Shown here in pieces: positions 1-7,396 of a stretch of 60,762 bases of DNA. Positions within the stretch are counted from its first letter, which is position 1. The number at the start of each line of letters is the position of its first letter. Made by a program: the position numbers and the translations under genes. Origin of the DNA: an uncultured Prevotellaceae bacterium. GTDB taxonomy: Bacteria > Bacteroidota > Bacteroidia > Bacteroidales > Bacteroidaceae. The stretch spans positions 1 through 60,762 of the forward strand of contig CAMNIN010000016.1 in the NCBI GenBank assembly GCA_946540735.1, written 5' to 3'. The notes under the pieces were generated by a model that searched no databases, had not been told where the DNA came from, and saw only the letters and a list, made by a program, of their open reading frames with translations.

Positions 1-46
1 TCACTCGGGACTTTCACCCGTTAGACAATACTCATGCCGAGCATAC
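1..46 (-). mobile_element. Group IIC intron, 5' end only (cut by window edge)
   Basis: Read on the minus strand from position 46 leftwards, the sequence begins GTATGCTCGGCATGAG and continues through a GGGTGAAAGTCCC element around 9-24. From memory this matches the start of domain I of group IIC introns: the Oceanobacillus iheyensis intron starts GUGUGCCCGGCAUGGGU and has GGGUGAGAGUCCC at the same distance. Its first base directly follows the T-tract of a terminator hairpin, which is the insertion site known for this class. The first five bases are GTATG instead of the usual GUGYG. The rest of the ribozyme and any reverse transcriptase lie outside the window, so intactness cannot be judged. 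Confidence 0.8.
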
Positions 47-80
47 AAAAAATCCCTGAAATCCAGCAGGACTTCAGGGA
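47..80 (-). terminator. Intrinsic terminator of tRNA-Lys, intron target site
   Basis: On the minus strand an almost perfect 12-bp stem (TCCCTGAAGTCC / GGATTTCAGGGA, one G-T pair, loop TGCT) is followed by six T residues at 52-47. It lies 22 bases past the tRNA 3' end. The T-tract is the last sequence before the group II intron, so the hairpin plus T-tract also serves as the intron's recognition site (the T's as IBS1). Confidence 0.85.
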
Positions 81-102
81 CCGTCGTTTTTGGCTTGTTG
101 CG

Positions 103-175
103 TGATCCGTTTGGGGCTCGAACCCAAGACCCCAACATTAAAAGTGTTGTGCTCTACCAACTGAGCTAACGGATC
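103..175 (-). tRNA. tRNA-Lys (anticodon TTT)
   Basis: The minus strand folds as a complete 73-nt cloverleaf: acceptor stem GATCCGT/ACGGATC with discriminator A, D-arm GCTC-AGTTGGTA-GAGC, anticodon stem CAACA/TGTTG with loop CTTTTAA (anticodon TTT at 142-140), and T-arm TTGGG-TTCGAGC-CCCAA. The 3' CCA is not encoded. A strong promoter lies upstream (204-235) and a terminator downstream. Confidence 0.97.
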
Positions 176-203
176 TCCGAGGGCGCTTTTTAGAAAGCGA
201 ATG

Positions 204-235
204 CAAAGGTATTGTTTTTTCTCCGATGCGCCAAA
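204..235 (-). promoter_or_regulatory. Promoter for tRNA-Lys
   Basis: On the minus strand TTTG (235-232), a 20-base spacer and TACCTTTG (211-204) match the Bacteroidota primary sigma consensus TTTG-N19/20-TAnnTTTG. Transcription should start near 198, about 22 bases before the mature tRNA. The -33 element is part of an inverted repeat, CGCCAAA/TTTGGCG (229-246). Confidence 0.75.
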
Positions 236-270
236 TTTTTTTGGCGTTTTTTTTCTTATGTAGTTGGATT

Positions 271-1395
271 TTACTCCTTTTTTGCGGTTTTCCCCGCTTC
301 TGAAGGTGCTGGTGGCCCTCCGGGAGACTCCTCCTCCTTGGTGATGTATCGTTGGTAGTATGCGATGACCAAAGTGGTGAGCGGCAGGGCAATGATCAGT
401 CCAATGAACCCGAGCAGTGCCCCCCAGACCGAGAGTGACAGCAACAGTACGGCGGGGTTGAGTCCCATGGCCGATCCCATGATCTTGGGAGTGGTGAACA
501 TGTCGGTAATGATCTGTACGATGACGAAGCCCAGCAAAGCAAGGCCGAAGATGACCCAGAAGTTCTGTCCTGTGTCGGCGGCTTTGAGCAAGGCAAGGAA
601 GGCCGTAGGAATGATGGCGAAGGTATGGAGATAGGGCACCATGTCCATGATTCCGATGAGGATGCCCATGCCGATGGGCATTGGCAGTCCGATGATAGAG
701 AACCAGATGCAGAACATCACGCCCATCCAGAAAGCCACTTGTCCCTGTCCGCGGATGTAATTGTTGAGCGCGCGCTCCACGTCTTTCATGAGGTCTTGCC
801 AGAAAGGCCTTGATTTCTTGGGGAAGATCTTGATCCAGTTGTCGGTGAGATATTCGTAGTCGAGCAGGATAAAGAACGTATATAATAAGGTGATAAATGA
901 GGCGAAGACACTGATGGCGATATTGGCGGTCTGTCCGACCACGGAGAACACCTTGGGGACTGCTGTCTTGACGGCGTCAATAAAGTCGCGGCTGCTCAGA
1001 AATTCCATCACGCGATCCCGGTGGTCGTTGAGCCAATCGCGGATCATGGCGGAGAAATCGCCAGAAACCGATTGTTGGTTGAGGTATTTCACGATCAGTG
1101 GCGCCAACCGCTCAAACTGTTGGATCATCGGGGGGATGATGAAGAAGAACACCCCCGTGAGGATGATGCCCACGAAAAGGAACGTCACGATGATGGACAG
1201 CACTCTTGAGGGCACCTTCATCTTATATTGCACGAACTTCACGACGGGGTAGAGCAGATAGGCGATGAGCCACCCGATGAAAAAGGGCAGCAGTACGCTG
1301 CTCAGTTTCTGCAGGAGGAACAGCACCGATACCACCAGGGCAGCGGCGATGCCCCATCGGGCCAGTCTGTCGAATGTGATTTTCCCTTCTATCAT
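271..1395 (-). CDS. AI-2E family (PerM-like) inner-membrane transporter
   Basis: A 374-residue polytopic membrane protein of the AI-2E/PerM family (PF01594). Hydrophobic segments lie near residues 10-60, 65-95, 150-185 and 210-355. The long soluble stretch between about 95 and 150, and the C-terminal block with GLPMPIGMGILIGIMDMVPY followed by the conserved LNPAVLLLSLSVWGALLG region, are typical. Length matches the family (about 350-380). Substrates are mostly unproven: members have been linked to autoinducer-2 export and to Na+/H+ antiport, so the substrate here is open. It lies four bases downstream of tdk on the same strand and is probably co-transcribed. The last 25 residues are a polar Pro/Glu/Lys-rich tail. 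Confidence 0.88.
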   Translation of the reverse strand: MIEGKITFDRLARWGIAAALVVSVLFLLQKLSSVLLPFFIGWLIAYLLYPVVKFVQYKMKVPSRVLSIIVTFLFVGIILTGVFFFIIPPMIQQFERLAPLIVKYLNQQSVSGDFSAMIRDWLNDHRDRVMEFLSSRDFIDAVKTAVPKVFSVVGQTANIAISVFASFITLLYTFFILLDYEYLTDNWIKIFPKKSRPFWQDLMKDVERALNNYIRGQGQVAFWMGVMFCIWFSIIGLPMPIGMGILIGIMDMVPYLHTFAIIPTAFLALLKAADTGQNFWVIFGLALLGFVIVQIITDMFTTPKIMGSAMGLNPAVLLLSLSVWGALLGFIGLIIALPLTTLVIAYYQRYITKEEESPGGPPAPSEAGKTAKKE

Positions 1396-1399
1396 AATG

Positions 1400-2002
1400 C
1401 TACGGATTGGCAGGTGACATGGCTCTCTCTTGTTGCAAAGCCTTCATGTAACAGTCGCGGCAGAGCGGTTCGTATTGGGCCTTCTCGCCCAGGAGCACTC
1501 TTTTCTCGTCCTGCACGAGGCGGTGGCTGACATAAGCCAGGGCACCGCATCTGACACAGATGGCGTGAACCTTGGTCACCTCGTCGGCGATGGCGCAGAG
1601 AGCGGGCATGGGACCGAAAGGGATGCCTTTGAAGTCCATGTCGAGTCCTGCGACGATGACCCTCACGCCCCGGTTGGCGAGTTGGTTGCACACATCGACG
1701 AGTCCGTCATCGAGAAACTGCGCCTCGTCGATGCCCACCACGTCGATATCCGATGAGAGGAGCAGTATCGATGCAGAGGTGTCGACAGGTGTGCTGAGGA
1801 TGGTGTTGCGGTCGTGGCTGACCACTTCCTCGTCAGAATATCTTGTGTCGATGGAAGGCTTGAAAATCTCCACCCGCTGCTTGGCGAAAACCGCACGCTT
1901 GATTCTGCGGATCAATTCTTCGGTCTTGCCCGAGAACATAGAGCCGCATACCACTTCTATTCTGCCTGGACGGTGTATTTCTCCTGAAAGATTACTTGTC
2001 AT
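1400..2002 (-). CDS. tdk: Thymidine kinase
   Basis: Type II thymidine kinase of 200 residues, phosphorylating thymidine to dTMP in the salvage pathway. The P-loop is [14 protein letters not shown] (about residues 21-34), the Walker B/lid region is [13 protein letters not shown] (about 90-102), and two cysteine pairs (CVRC and CRDC, about residues 149-152 and 183-186) form the structural zinc site. Only one ATG precedes the conserved [14 protein letters not shown] segment, so the start at 2002 is well supported. The promoter's -7 element ends only nine bases upstream, implying an mRNA with almost no leader. It heads a two-gene unit with the AI-2E protein and is divergent from rsmI. Confidence 0.97.
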   Translation of the reverse strand: MTSNLSGEIHRPGRIEVVCGSMFSGKTEELIRRIKRAVFAKQRVEIFKPSIDTRYSDEEVVSHDRNTILSTPVDTSASILLLSSDIDVVGIDEAQFLDDGLVDVCNQLANRGVRVIVAGLDMDFKGIPFGPMPALCAIADEVTKVHAICVRCGALAYVSHRLVQDEKRVLLGEKAQYEPLCRDCYMKALQQERAMSPANP

Positions 2003-2010
2003 GATACGTG

Positions 2011-2041
2011 CAAAATTACAAAGATAAAACGAGATGTCAAA
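2011..2041 (-). promoter_or_regulatory. tdk promoter, near-leaderless
   Basis: On the minus strand TTTG (2041-2038), a 19-base spacer and TAATTTTG (2018-2011) fit the Bacteroidota consensus exactly. The expected start site is around 2003-2006, and the tdk ATG begins at 2002. A second -7-like octamer, TATCTTTG, overlaps upstream at 2026-2019. Confidence 0.65.
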
Positions 2042-2118
2042 TAATCGAAGAAGTTTTTTGGACCGAACATGAAACTTCTGTGTAAAATGTTACTAAAATG
2101 AAAAAAAAAGCCAATAAT

Positions 2119-2149
2119 TTTGTTGATTCTCAGATATCATGTATATTTG
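2119..2149 (+). promoter_or_regulatory. rsmI promoter, near-leaderless
   Basis: TTTG (2119-2122), a 19-base spacer and TATATTTG (2142-2149) match the consensus. Transcription would start around 2154-2157, and the rsmI ATG is at 2158. An in-frame ATG at 2098 lies upstream of this promoter and would not be on the transcript. Confidence 0.65.
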
Positions 2150-2157
2150 TACCGAAT

Positions 2158-2877
2158 ATGGGCATCTTGTACATCGTACCGACACCAGTAGGCAATTTGG
2201 AGGATATCACTCTCCGTGCCTTGAGGGTATTGAAAGAAGCTGACGTGATCCTTGCAGAGGATACTCGCACGTCGGGCATCCTGCTCTCGCACTATGATAT
2301 TCACAGACCGTTGATGTCACACCACAAGTTCAACGAGCACGGTACGTCTGCCGCCATCGTGGAGCGGCTGAAGGCCGGGCAGACAGTGGCACTGGTCAGT
2401 GATGCGGGAACACCAGGTATCAGCGACCCGGGGTTCTTCCTTGTCAGGGAAGCAGTAGCCGCGGGGATTGAGGTGCAGTGCCTGCCAGGAGCCACGGCTT
2501 TCGTGCCGGCCCTTGTCTCATCGGGATTGCCCGACGACAGGTTTTGCTTCGAGGGATTCCTGCCCCAGCGAAAAGGGCGTAACACAAGGCTGCAGTCACT
2601 GGTGGGTGAGACCCGCACGATGGTGTTCTATGAGTCGCCCTTCCGCCTGGTGAAAACGCTCACGCAGTTGTCGGAAGTCCTTGGTGTGGACCGTCCCGCC
2701 TGTGTGGTCAGGGAAATCTCCAAGGTGCATGAAGAATGTGTGAGGGGGCGGCTTGAGGAATTGGTGGCCCATTTCACCACAATCCCTCCTAAGGGAGAAA
2801 TCGTCATCGTCGTCGGTGGCAGTGAGGATAAATCAGAGAAGAAATCAACAATAAACCAAAAGGAAAAGAAACAATGA
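2158..2877 (+). CDS. rsmI: 16S rRNA 2'-O-ribose C1402 methyltransferase RsmI
   Basis: SAM-dependent methyltransferase that 2'-O-methylates C1402 of 16S rRNA in the decoding centre (tetrapyrrole-methylase fold). Diagnostic motifs are YIVPTPVGNLEDITLRAL at the N-terminus, EDTRTSG (about 37-43), LVSDAGTPGISDPG (about 78-91), PGATAFVPALVSSGLP (about 110-125) and FYESPFR (about 157-163). The family alignment begins at MGILYIVP, so the start is 2158. The frame is open for 20 codons upstream, but that stretch is AT-rich and overlaps the promoter. The C-terminus has a lysine-rich tail. The stop overlaps the next gene's start (ATGA). Confidence 0.95.
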   Translation: MGILYIVPTPVGNLEDITLRALRVLKEADVILAEDTRTSGILLSHYDIHRPLMSHHKFNEHGTSAAIVERLKAGQTVALVSDAGTPGISDPGFFLVREAVAAGIEVQCLPGATAFVPALVSSGLPDDRFCFEGFLPQRKGRNTRLQSLVGETRTMVFYESPFRLVKTLTQLSEVLGVDRPACVVREISKVHEECVRGRLEELVAHFTTIPPKGEIVIVVGGSEDKSEKKSTINQKEKKQ

Positions 2878-3728
2878 GAAAAATCCTGTTTTTCGCTGTT
2901 TGCGCACTGACTGTCGTCAGTTGCAAGGAGGAGCCAAAGGCTCCGGTTGTCGACACTCATCAGATCGAGGTCAACGACTCTTTGCAGAAAATCATCGACC
3001 AAAGGGATAATGAGATCAATGAGATGATGGCCACACTCAATGAGATTCAAGAGGGCTTCCGCCTGATCAACGAGGCTGAGAAGAGGGCTACGTTGGCCAA
3101 GGACGGAGAAGGGGCGGACAAAGCCTCCCAGATCAAGTCTAACATCCAGTTCATCCAGGACAGGATGAAAACCAACCGTGAGTTGATCGAGAAATTGCGC
3201 CAGCAACTCAACGAGAGCAGTGTGAAGGGCGATGAGCTCAAGAAGACGATTGAGGCCATGGTGGCTCAGTTGGAGGCCAAGGACGCTCAGTTGGCCGAAC
3301 TCCGTGAGATGCTCAATGCCAAGGATGTGCGTATCAACGAGATGGGAGAGGCCATCAATGTGCTCAACAACGACGTGGCAGACCTGAAGAACGAAAGTTC
3401 GCAGAAATCGCAGACCATCAGCGAACAGGACAAACAGCTCAACACCGCTTATTATGTTTTTGGAACGAAAGGTGAGCTCAAGGAGCAGAACATCCTTGCC
3501 AAGGGCGAGGTGCTCCGGAGCAATTACAACAAGAACTATTTCACCAAGATCGACATCCGTCATCAAAGTGAGATCAAGCTCTATTCCAAGAGTGCCAAGT
3601 TGCTCACTCCCCATCCGCAGTCATCCTACCGGCTCGACAAGGACGCCTCCAACCAGTATATCCTCCGCATCACCGATCCGAAGCAATTCTGGCATTCGAG
3701 CAAGTACTTGGTAGTGCTTGTGAAATAA
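2874..3728 (+). CDS. Coiled-coil lipoprotein (possible Cbp1-like adhesin)
   Basis: A 284-residue protein with a lipoprotein signal: positively charged start, hydrophobic core and lipobox VVSC with Cys17. Residues about 30-195 are rich in Glu/Lys/Gln/Leu heptads and should form a long coiled coil. The last 90 residues form a small globular domain containing YYVFGTKGELKEQNIL. The architecture recalls the Bacteroidota family that NCBI labels Cbp1-type collagen-binding adhesin; this is a recollection rather than a search result, and collagen binding is not implied by any motif seen here. Its start overlaps the rsmI stop by 4 bp, so the two genes are probably translationally coupled although functionally unrelated. 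Confidence 0.75.
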   Translation: MRKILFFAVCALTVVSCKEEPKAPVVDTHQIEVNDSLQKIIDQRDNEINEMMATLNEIQEGFRLINEAEKRATLAKDGEGADKASQIKSNIQFIQDRMKTNRELIEKLRQQLNESSVKGDELKKTIEAMVAQLEAKDAQLAELREMLNAKDVRINEMGEAINVLNNDVADLKNESSQKSQTISEQDKQLNTAYYVFGTKGELKEQNILAKGEVLRSNYNKNYFTKIDIRHQSEIKLYSKSAKLLTPHPQSSYRLDKDASNQYILRITDPKQFWHSSKYLVVLVK

Positions 3729-3749
3729 GCCACTTCATCCATAGCATTG

Positions 3750-3796
3750 TCCCCGGGATGATTACAAGAAGAGTAGTTGTCCCGGGGATATTTTTT
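3750..3796 (+). terminator. Intrinsic terminator after the rsmI-lipoprotein unit
   Basis: A 9-bp GC-rich stem TCCCCGGGA / TCCCGGGGA with a 21-base loop is followed by TATTTTTTA. It closes the upstream operon. The rest of the 307-base gap (3729-4035) holds only the susC promoter and AT-rich sequence. Confidence 0.75.
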
Positions 3797-3947
3797 ACCC
3801 TTTTCTGATGGTTTGAAATCCTATTGGGGGCATAGAAGAACGGTGGCGCAAAAAGGTCAAAACAAGAAGCCCAATTGTTAAAAAGTGATAGTTTTTTACC
3901 TATTATCCCTCCTTTTATCAAACATTTTTCACTTTTTTATGAATTTC

Positions 3948-3979
3948 TTTGCAGTTTGCATAGAAAATGACTAAATTTG
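3948..3979 (+). promoter_or_regulatory. Promoter of the SusC/D operon
   Basis: TTTG (3948-3951), a 20-base spacer and TAAATTTG (3972-3979) fit the consensus. The predicted start near 3985 leaves an AT-rich leader of about 50 nt before the susC ATG at 4036. Confidence 0.7.
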
Positions 3980-4035
3980 CAAACTGCATGAAACCGTACT
4001 ATTAAGTAAGGAATAACAACATTGATAAATATTTT

Positions 4036-7000
4036 ATGAGAAAAAGACTAAGCTTGATTTTGGCCTGCTTATTCTTCTTTACAGGATTAGCAGTCGCTCA
4101 AAACACTGTTTCCGGCACTGTCATCGACGGCGAAAACAATGAGCCCATCATCGGAGCCTCCGTTTTTGTGAAAGGCACGAAAGTAGGAGCCGTCACCGAT
4201 ATCGATGGCCATTTTTCGCTCAGTGCAAGTTCAGCTACACCCACGCTTGAGGTGACCTACATCGGTATGAAGAAAGTCACCGTAAAGGGTGGTAAGAATA
4301 TCAAGATCACCATGTATCCTGATGCAGGCACCCTTGAAGAGGTTGTCGTCACCGGTATGCAGCAGATGGACAAGCGCTTGTTTACAGGTGCCACCACCAA
4401 GATCGACGCCGACAAAGCCAGGCTCGATGGTGTGGCCGATGTGTCGCGAGCTCTTGAAGGACGTGCAGCCGGCGTGTCGGTCCAGAATGTGTCGGGTACG
4501 TTTGGTACGGCACCGAAGATCCGTGTGCGTGGTGCTACCTCCATCTATGGTAGCAGTTCACCGCTCTGGGTGGTCGACGGTGTGATCATGGAGGATGCGG
4601 TCAATGTGTCGGCCGACGACCTCTCGTCGGGTGATGCCTCGACACTGATCTCCAATGCCATCGCCGGACTGAATGCCGATGATATCGAGAGTTTCCAGGT
4701 GCTCAAAGATGGTAGTGCCACCTCTATTTATGGTGCGCGCGCCATGGCTGGTGTGGTGGTCATCACCACGAAGAAAGGCCGTTCCGGTCATAGCAGCATC
4801 AATTATACTGGTGAGTTCACCTACCGTCTGAAGCCCAGTTACAACGAGTATAATATCAGTAACTCCCAGGAGCAGATGGGTATTTACAAGGAGATGGAAG
4901 CCAAGGGATGGCTGGAGTTCTCCTCGTTGGCCAACGGTTCATCCTCTGGACTTTATGGCAGGATGTATACTCTGATGGACCAGTATGATCCCGAGAAGGG
5001 TTTCGGACTGCCGTTCACACAGGCTGCAATGAACAGGTACCTCCAGCAGGCTGAGTTCCGCAACACCGACTGGTTTGACTTGCTCTTCAACAACAATATC
5101 ATGCACAACCACTCTGTGAGCATTGCTACAGGTACGGACAAGGCCAATCTCTATGCCTCTCTCTCCGCCCTTGAGGACCCGGGATGGTATAAAGACAGCA
5201 AGGTGCAGCGATACACTGCCAACATGAACGCCACCTTCAACCTCTCTAAGCAAGTCACCCTGACCATGCGTACCACAGGATCATTCCGTGACCAGAAGGC
5301 TCCTGGTACGCTCAACCAGAGTACCGACGTGGTGAGTGGTGCTGTGAACCGTAACTTCGACATCAACCCGTTCAGTTTCTGTATGAATACATCCCGTACG
5401 CTGGACCCCGATGATGTCTATACCCGTAACTATGCCTCGTTCAATATCTTCGATGAGTTGCGCAACAACTATATCGATGTGGACGTGATGGATTTGAAAT
5501 TCCAGGGCGAGCTGTCTTGGAAGCCTATCCTCGGACTTGAGCTGAAGGCTTTGGGATCCTATCGTATCAATCACTCCAACCGTGAGCATTATGTGCTCAA
5601 CCACTCCAACCAGGCAGAGGCTTATCGCGCAGGTGTCGACAATCCTAACGTGATGTACAACAACAAGTATCTCTATCAGGATCCCGACAATCCCAACTCG
5701 CTCCCCATCTCCGTGATGCCTGAGGGCGGTATCTATACCCTCAACCGCAACAAGGTGAAGCAGCTCGACTTCCGCGCCACCATCAACTACAACAAGATCT
5801 GGAACGACACCCATATCTTCAATGCCCTCGTGGGTATGGAAGCCAACCGCGCTGACTACGACCAGTCGGAGCATATCGTCATGGGTGTGGACTATGAAAT
5901 GAGTAGTCTGGTGAATAAAAATAAGGATCGCGTGAAACAAGCTATCGAGGAAGGTACTGACTTCGATTACTTCGGTCAGTCCTGGAACCGTCGTCTGGCT
6001 TACGTGGGCAACCTCAACTACTCCTATAAAGGTCGCTATGTGCTCAACCTGACCGGTCGTTACGATGGTTCCAACCAACTTGGCAAGGCCCGTAGCTCTC
6101 GCTGGCTCCCGACTTGGAACGTCTCCGCATCTTGGAATGCCCATGAGGAGACTTGGTTCAAGAAATGGCAGGAGAAGACCCAGAACGCTCTCTCCCATGC
6201 AACCCTCCGCCTGTCTTACTCACTTAACGGTGAGCAGACCACCGCATCCAACGCCCTGCCGATCTATCGCCCGACAAACCTCTGGCGTCCGTGGGGTGAT
6301 GAGCAGGAGAGTGCCATCTACCTCTCTCAATTGGGTAATAAAGAGCTCACCTATGAGAAGAAGCATGAGTTCAACGTCGGTGTGGACCTCGGTTTCATCG
6401 GCAACCGCATCAACTTGGTGTCCGACTTCTATATCCGCGACAACTTCGACCTGATGGGTTATGTCAACACACAGGGCGCTGGTGGACAAATCCAGAAATT
6501 TGCCAATGTGGCCTCGATGAAGTCACATGGTGTTGAAGCCACGCTTTCTACTCAGAATATCCGTTCTGAGGATTTCAACTGGACCACCGACCTTACCTTC
6601 GCTTACTGTAAGACAGAGATCACCGACCTGCTTTCACAGACCCGTGTGATCGATCTCGTGCGCACCAACGGTTCTTACCGCAAGGGCTATCCCCACCGTT
6701 CACTGTTCTCCATTCCGTTCATGGGCCTCAACGACGAGGGTATCCCCACCATCATGAACGAGGAGGGTGAGGTCACCACCTCCAACATCAATTTCCAGGA
6801 GTACTCCAAACTCGACTTCCTGAAGTATGAGGGTCCGACAGAGGCTACCACGACAGGTGGTATGAACAACATGATCCGCTGGAAGAACTGGCGACTCAAT
6901 GTGTTCATCACCTATTCTTTCGGTAATAAGATCCGTCTCGAACCGGTGTTCTCTGCCGGTTACTCCGACCAGTCGGCCATGCCGAAGGAGTTCAAAAACC

Positions 7001-7359
7001 GTTGGGTGGTTCCTGGTGATGAGAAAAGGACTTCGATTCCTGCTATCGCCAGTCGCCGTCAGTCTGCCAACGACTACACGTTGAGCTACGCTTACAACGC
7101 ATACAATTATTCGACAGCACGCGTGGCCGACGGTGGTTTCATCCGTCTGAAGGACGTGTCGCTCACCTATGACTTCAGTCCCAACCTGCTTCATAAGATC
7201 GGGTTGAGCACTGCCTCCTTGAAGATCGACGCCACCAACCTGTTCTTGCTCTATGCAGACGACAAGCTCAACGGACAGGATCCGGAATTCGTCAATGCCG
7301 GTGGTGTGGCTTCCCCGCTCTCTAAGCAGTTCACACTGACTGTTCGTCTCGGTATCTAA
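4036..7359 (+). CDS. SusC/RagA-family TonB-linked outer-membrane transporter
   Basis: A 1107-residue outer-membrane beta-barrel importer energised by TonB. After a signal peptide ending near AVAQ (residue 22) comes a CarboxypepD_reg-like domain (VSGTVIDGENNEPIIGASV, about 25-95), then the TonB box/plug region (LEEVVVTGMQQMDKRLFTGA from about 101) with the SusC plug signature ALEGRAAGVSVQNVSG and IRVRGATSIYGSSSPLWVVD, then the barrel from about 250. The last residue is not aromatic (it ends VRLGI). It heads a five-gene operon and pairs with the SusD protein 37 bases downstream. The other operon members (metallopeptidase, DUF4302) suggest that the cargo may be peptide or protein-derived rather than a glycan; that is inference. 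Confidence 0.95.
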   Translation: MRKRLSLILACLFFFTGLAVAQNTVSGTVIDGENNEPIIGASVFVKGTKVGAVTDIDGHFSLSASSATPTLEVTYIGMKKVTVKGGKNIKITMYPDAGTLEEVVVTGMQQMDKRLFTGATTKIDADKARLDGVADVSRALEGRAAGVSVQNVSGTFGTAPKIRVRGATSIYGSSSPLWVVDGVIMEDAVNVSADDLSSGDASTLISNAIAGLNADDIESFQVLKDGSATSIYGARAMAGVVVITTKKGRSGHSSINYTGEFTYRLKPSYNEYNISNSQEQMGIYKEMEAKGWLEFSSLANGSSSGLYGRMYTLMDQYDPEKGFGLPFTQAAMNRYLQQAEFRNTDWFDLLFNNNIMHNHSVSIATGTDKANLYASLSALEDPGWYKDSKVQRYTANMNATFNLSKQVTLTMRTTGSFRDQKAPGTLNQSTDVVSGAVNRNFDINPFSFCMNTSRTLDPDDVYTRNYASFNIFDELRNNYIDVDVMDLKFQGELSWKPILGLELKALGSYRINHSNREHYVLNHSNQAEAYRAGVDNPNVMYNNKYLYQDPDNPNSLPISVMPEGGIYTLNRNKVKQLDFRATINYNKIWNDTHIFNALVGMEANRADYDQSEHIVMGVDYEMSSLVNKNKDRVKQAIEEGTDFDYFGQSWNRRLAYVGNLNYSYKGRYVLNLTGRYDGSNQLGKARSSRWLPTWNVSASWNAHEETWFKKWQEKTQNALSHATLRLSYSLNGEQTTASNALPIYRPTNLWRPWGDEQESAIYLSQLGNKELTYEKKHEFNVGVDLGFIGNRINLVSDFYIRDNFDLMGYVNTQGAGGQIQKFANVASMKSHGVEATLSTQNIRSEDFNWTTDLTFAYCKTEITDLLSQTRVIDLVRTNGSYRKGYPHRSLFSIPFMGLNDEGIPTIMNEEGEVTTSNINFQEYSKLDFLKYEGPTEATTTGGMNNMIRWKNWRLNVFITYSFGNKIRLEPVFSAGYSDQSAMPKEFKNRWVVPGDEKRTSIPAIASRRQSANDYTLSYAYNAYNYSTARVADGGFIRLKDVSLTYDFSPNLLHKIGLSTASLKIDATNLFLLYADDKLNGQDPEFVNAGGVASPLSKQFTLTVRLGI

Positions 7360-7396
7360 AATCACATTTCAAGATCATCAATAAGAGAAAAAGAAA

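Noticed and set aside
229..254. CGCCAAA/TTTGGCG hairpin followed by eight T's on the plus strand, as a terminator.
   Set aside because: Its T-tract is on the plus strand, where no gene leads into it; on the minus strand, where perM and tRNA-Lys are read, there is no T-tract after the stem. It overlaps the -33 box of the tRNA promoter instead.
2098..2157. N-terminal extension of RsmI by 20 residues from the ATG at 2098.
   Set aside because: The stretch is AT-rich, has no family similarity and contains the promoter, so it would not be transcribed.
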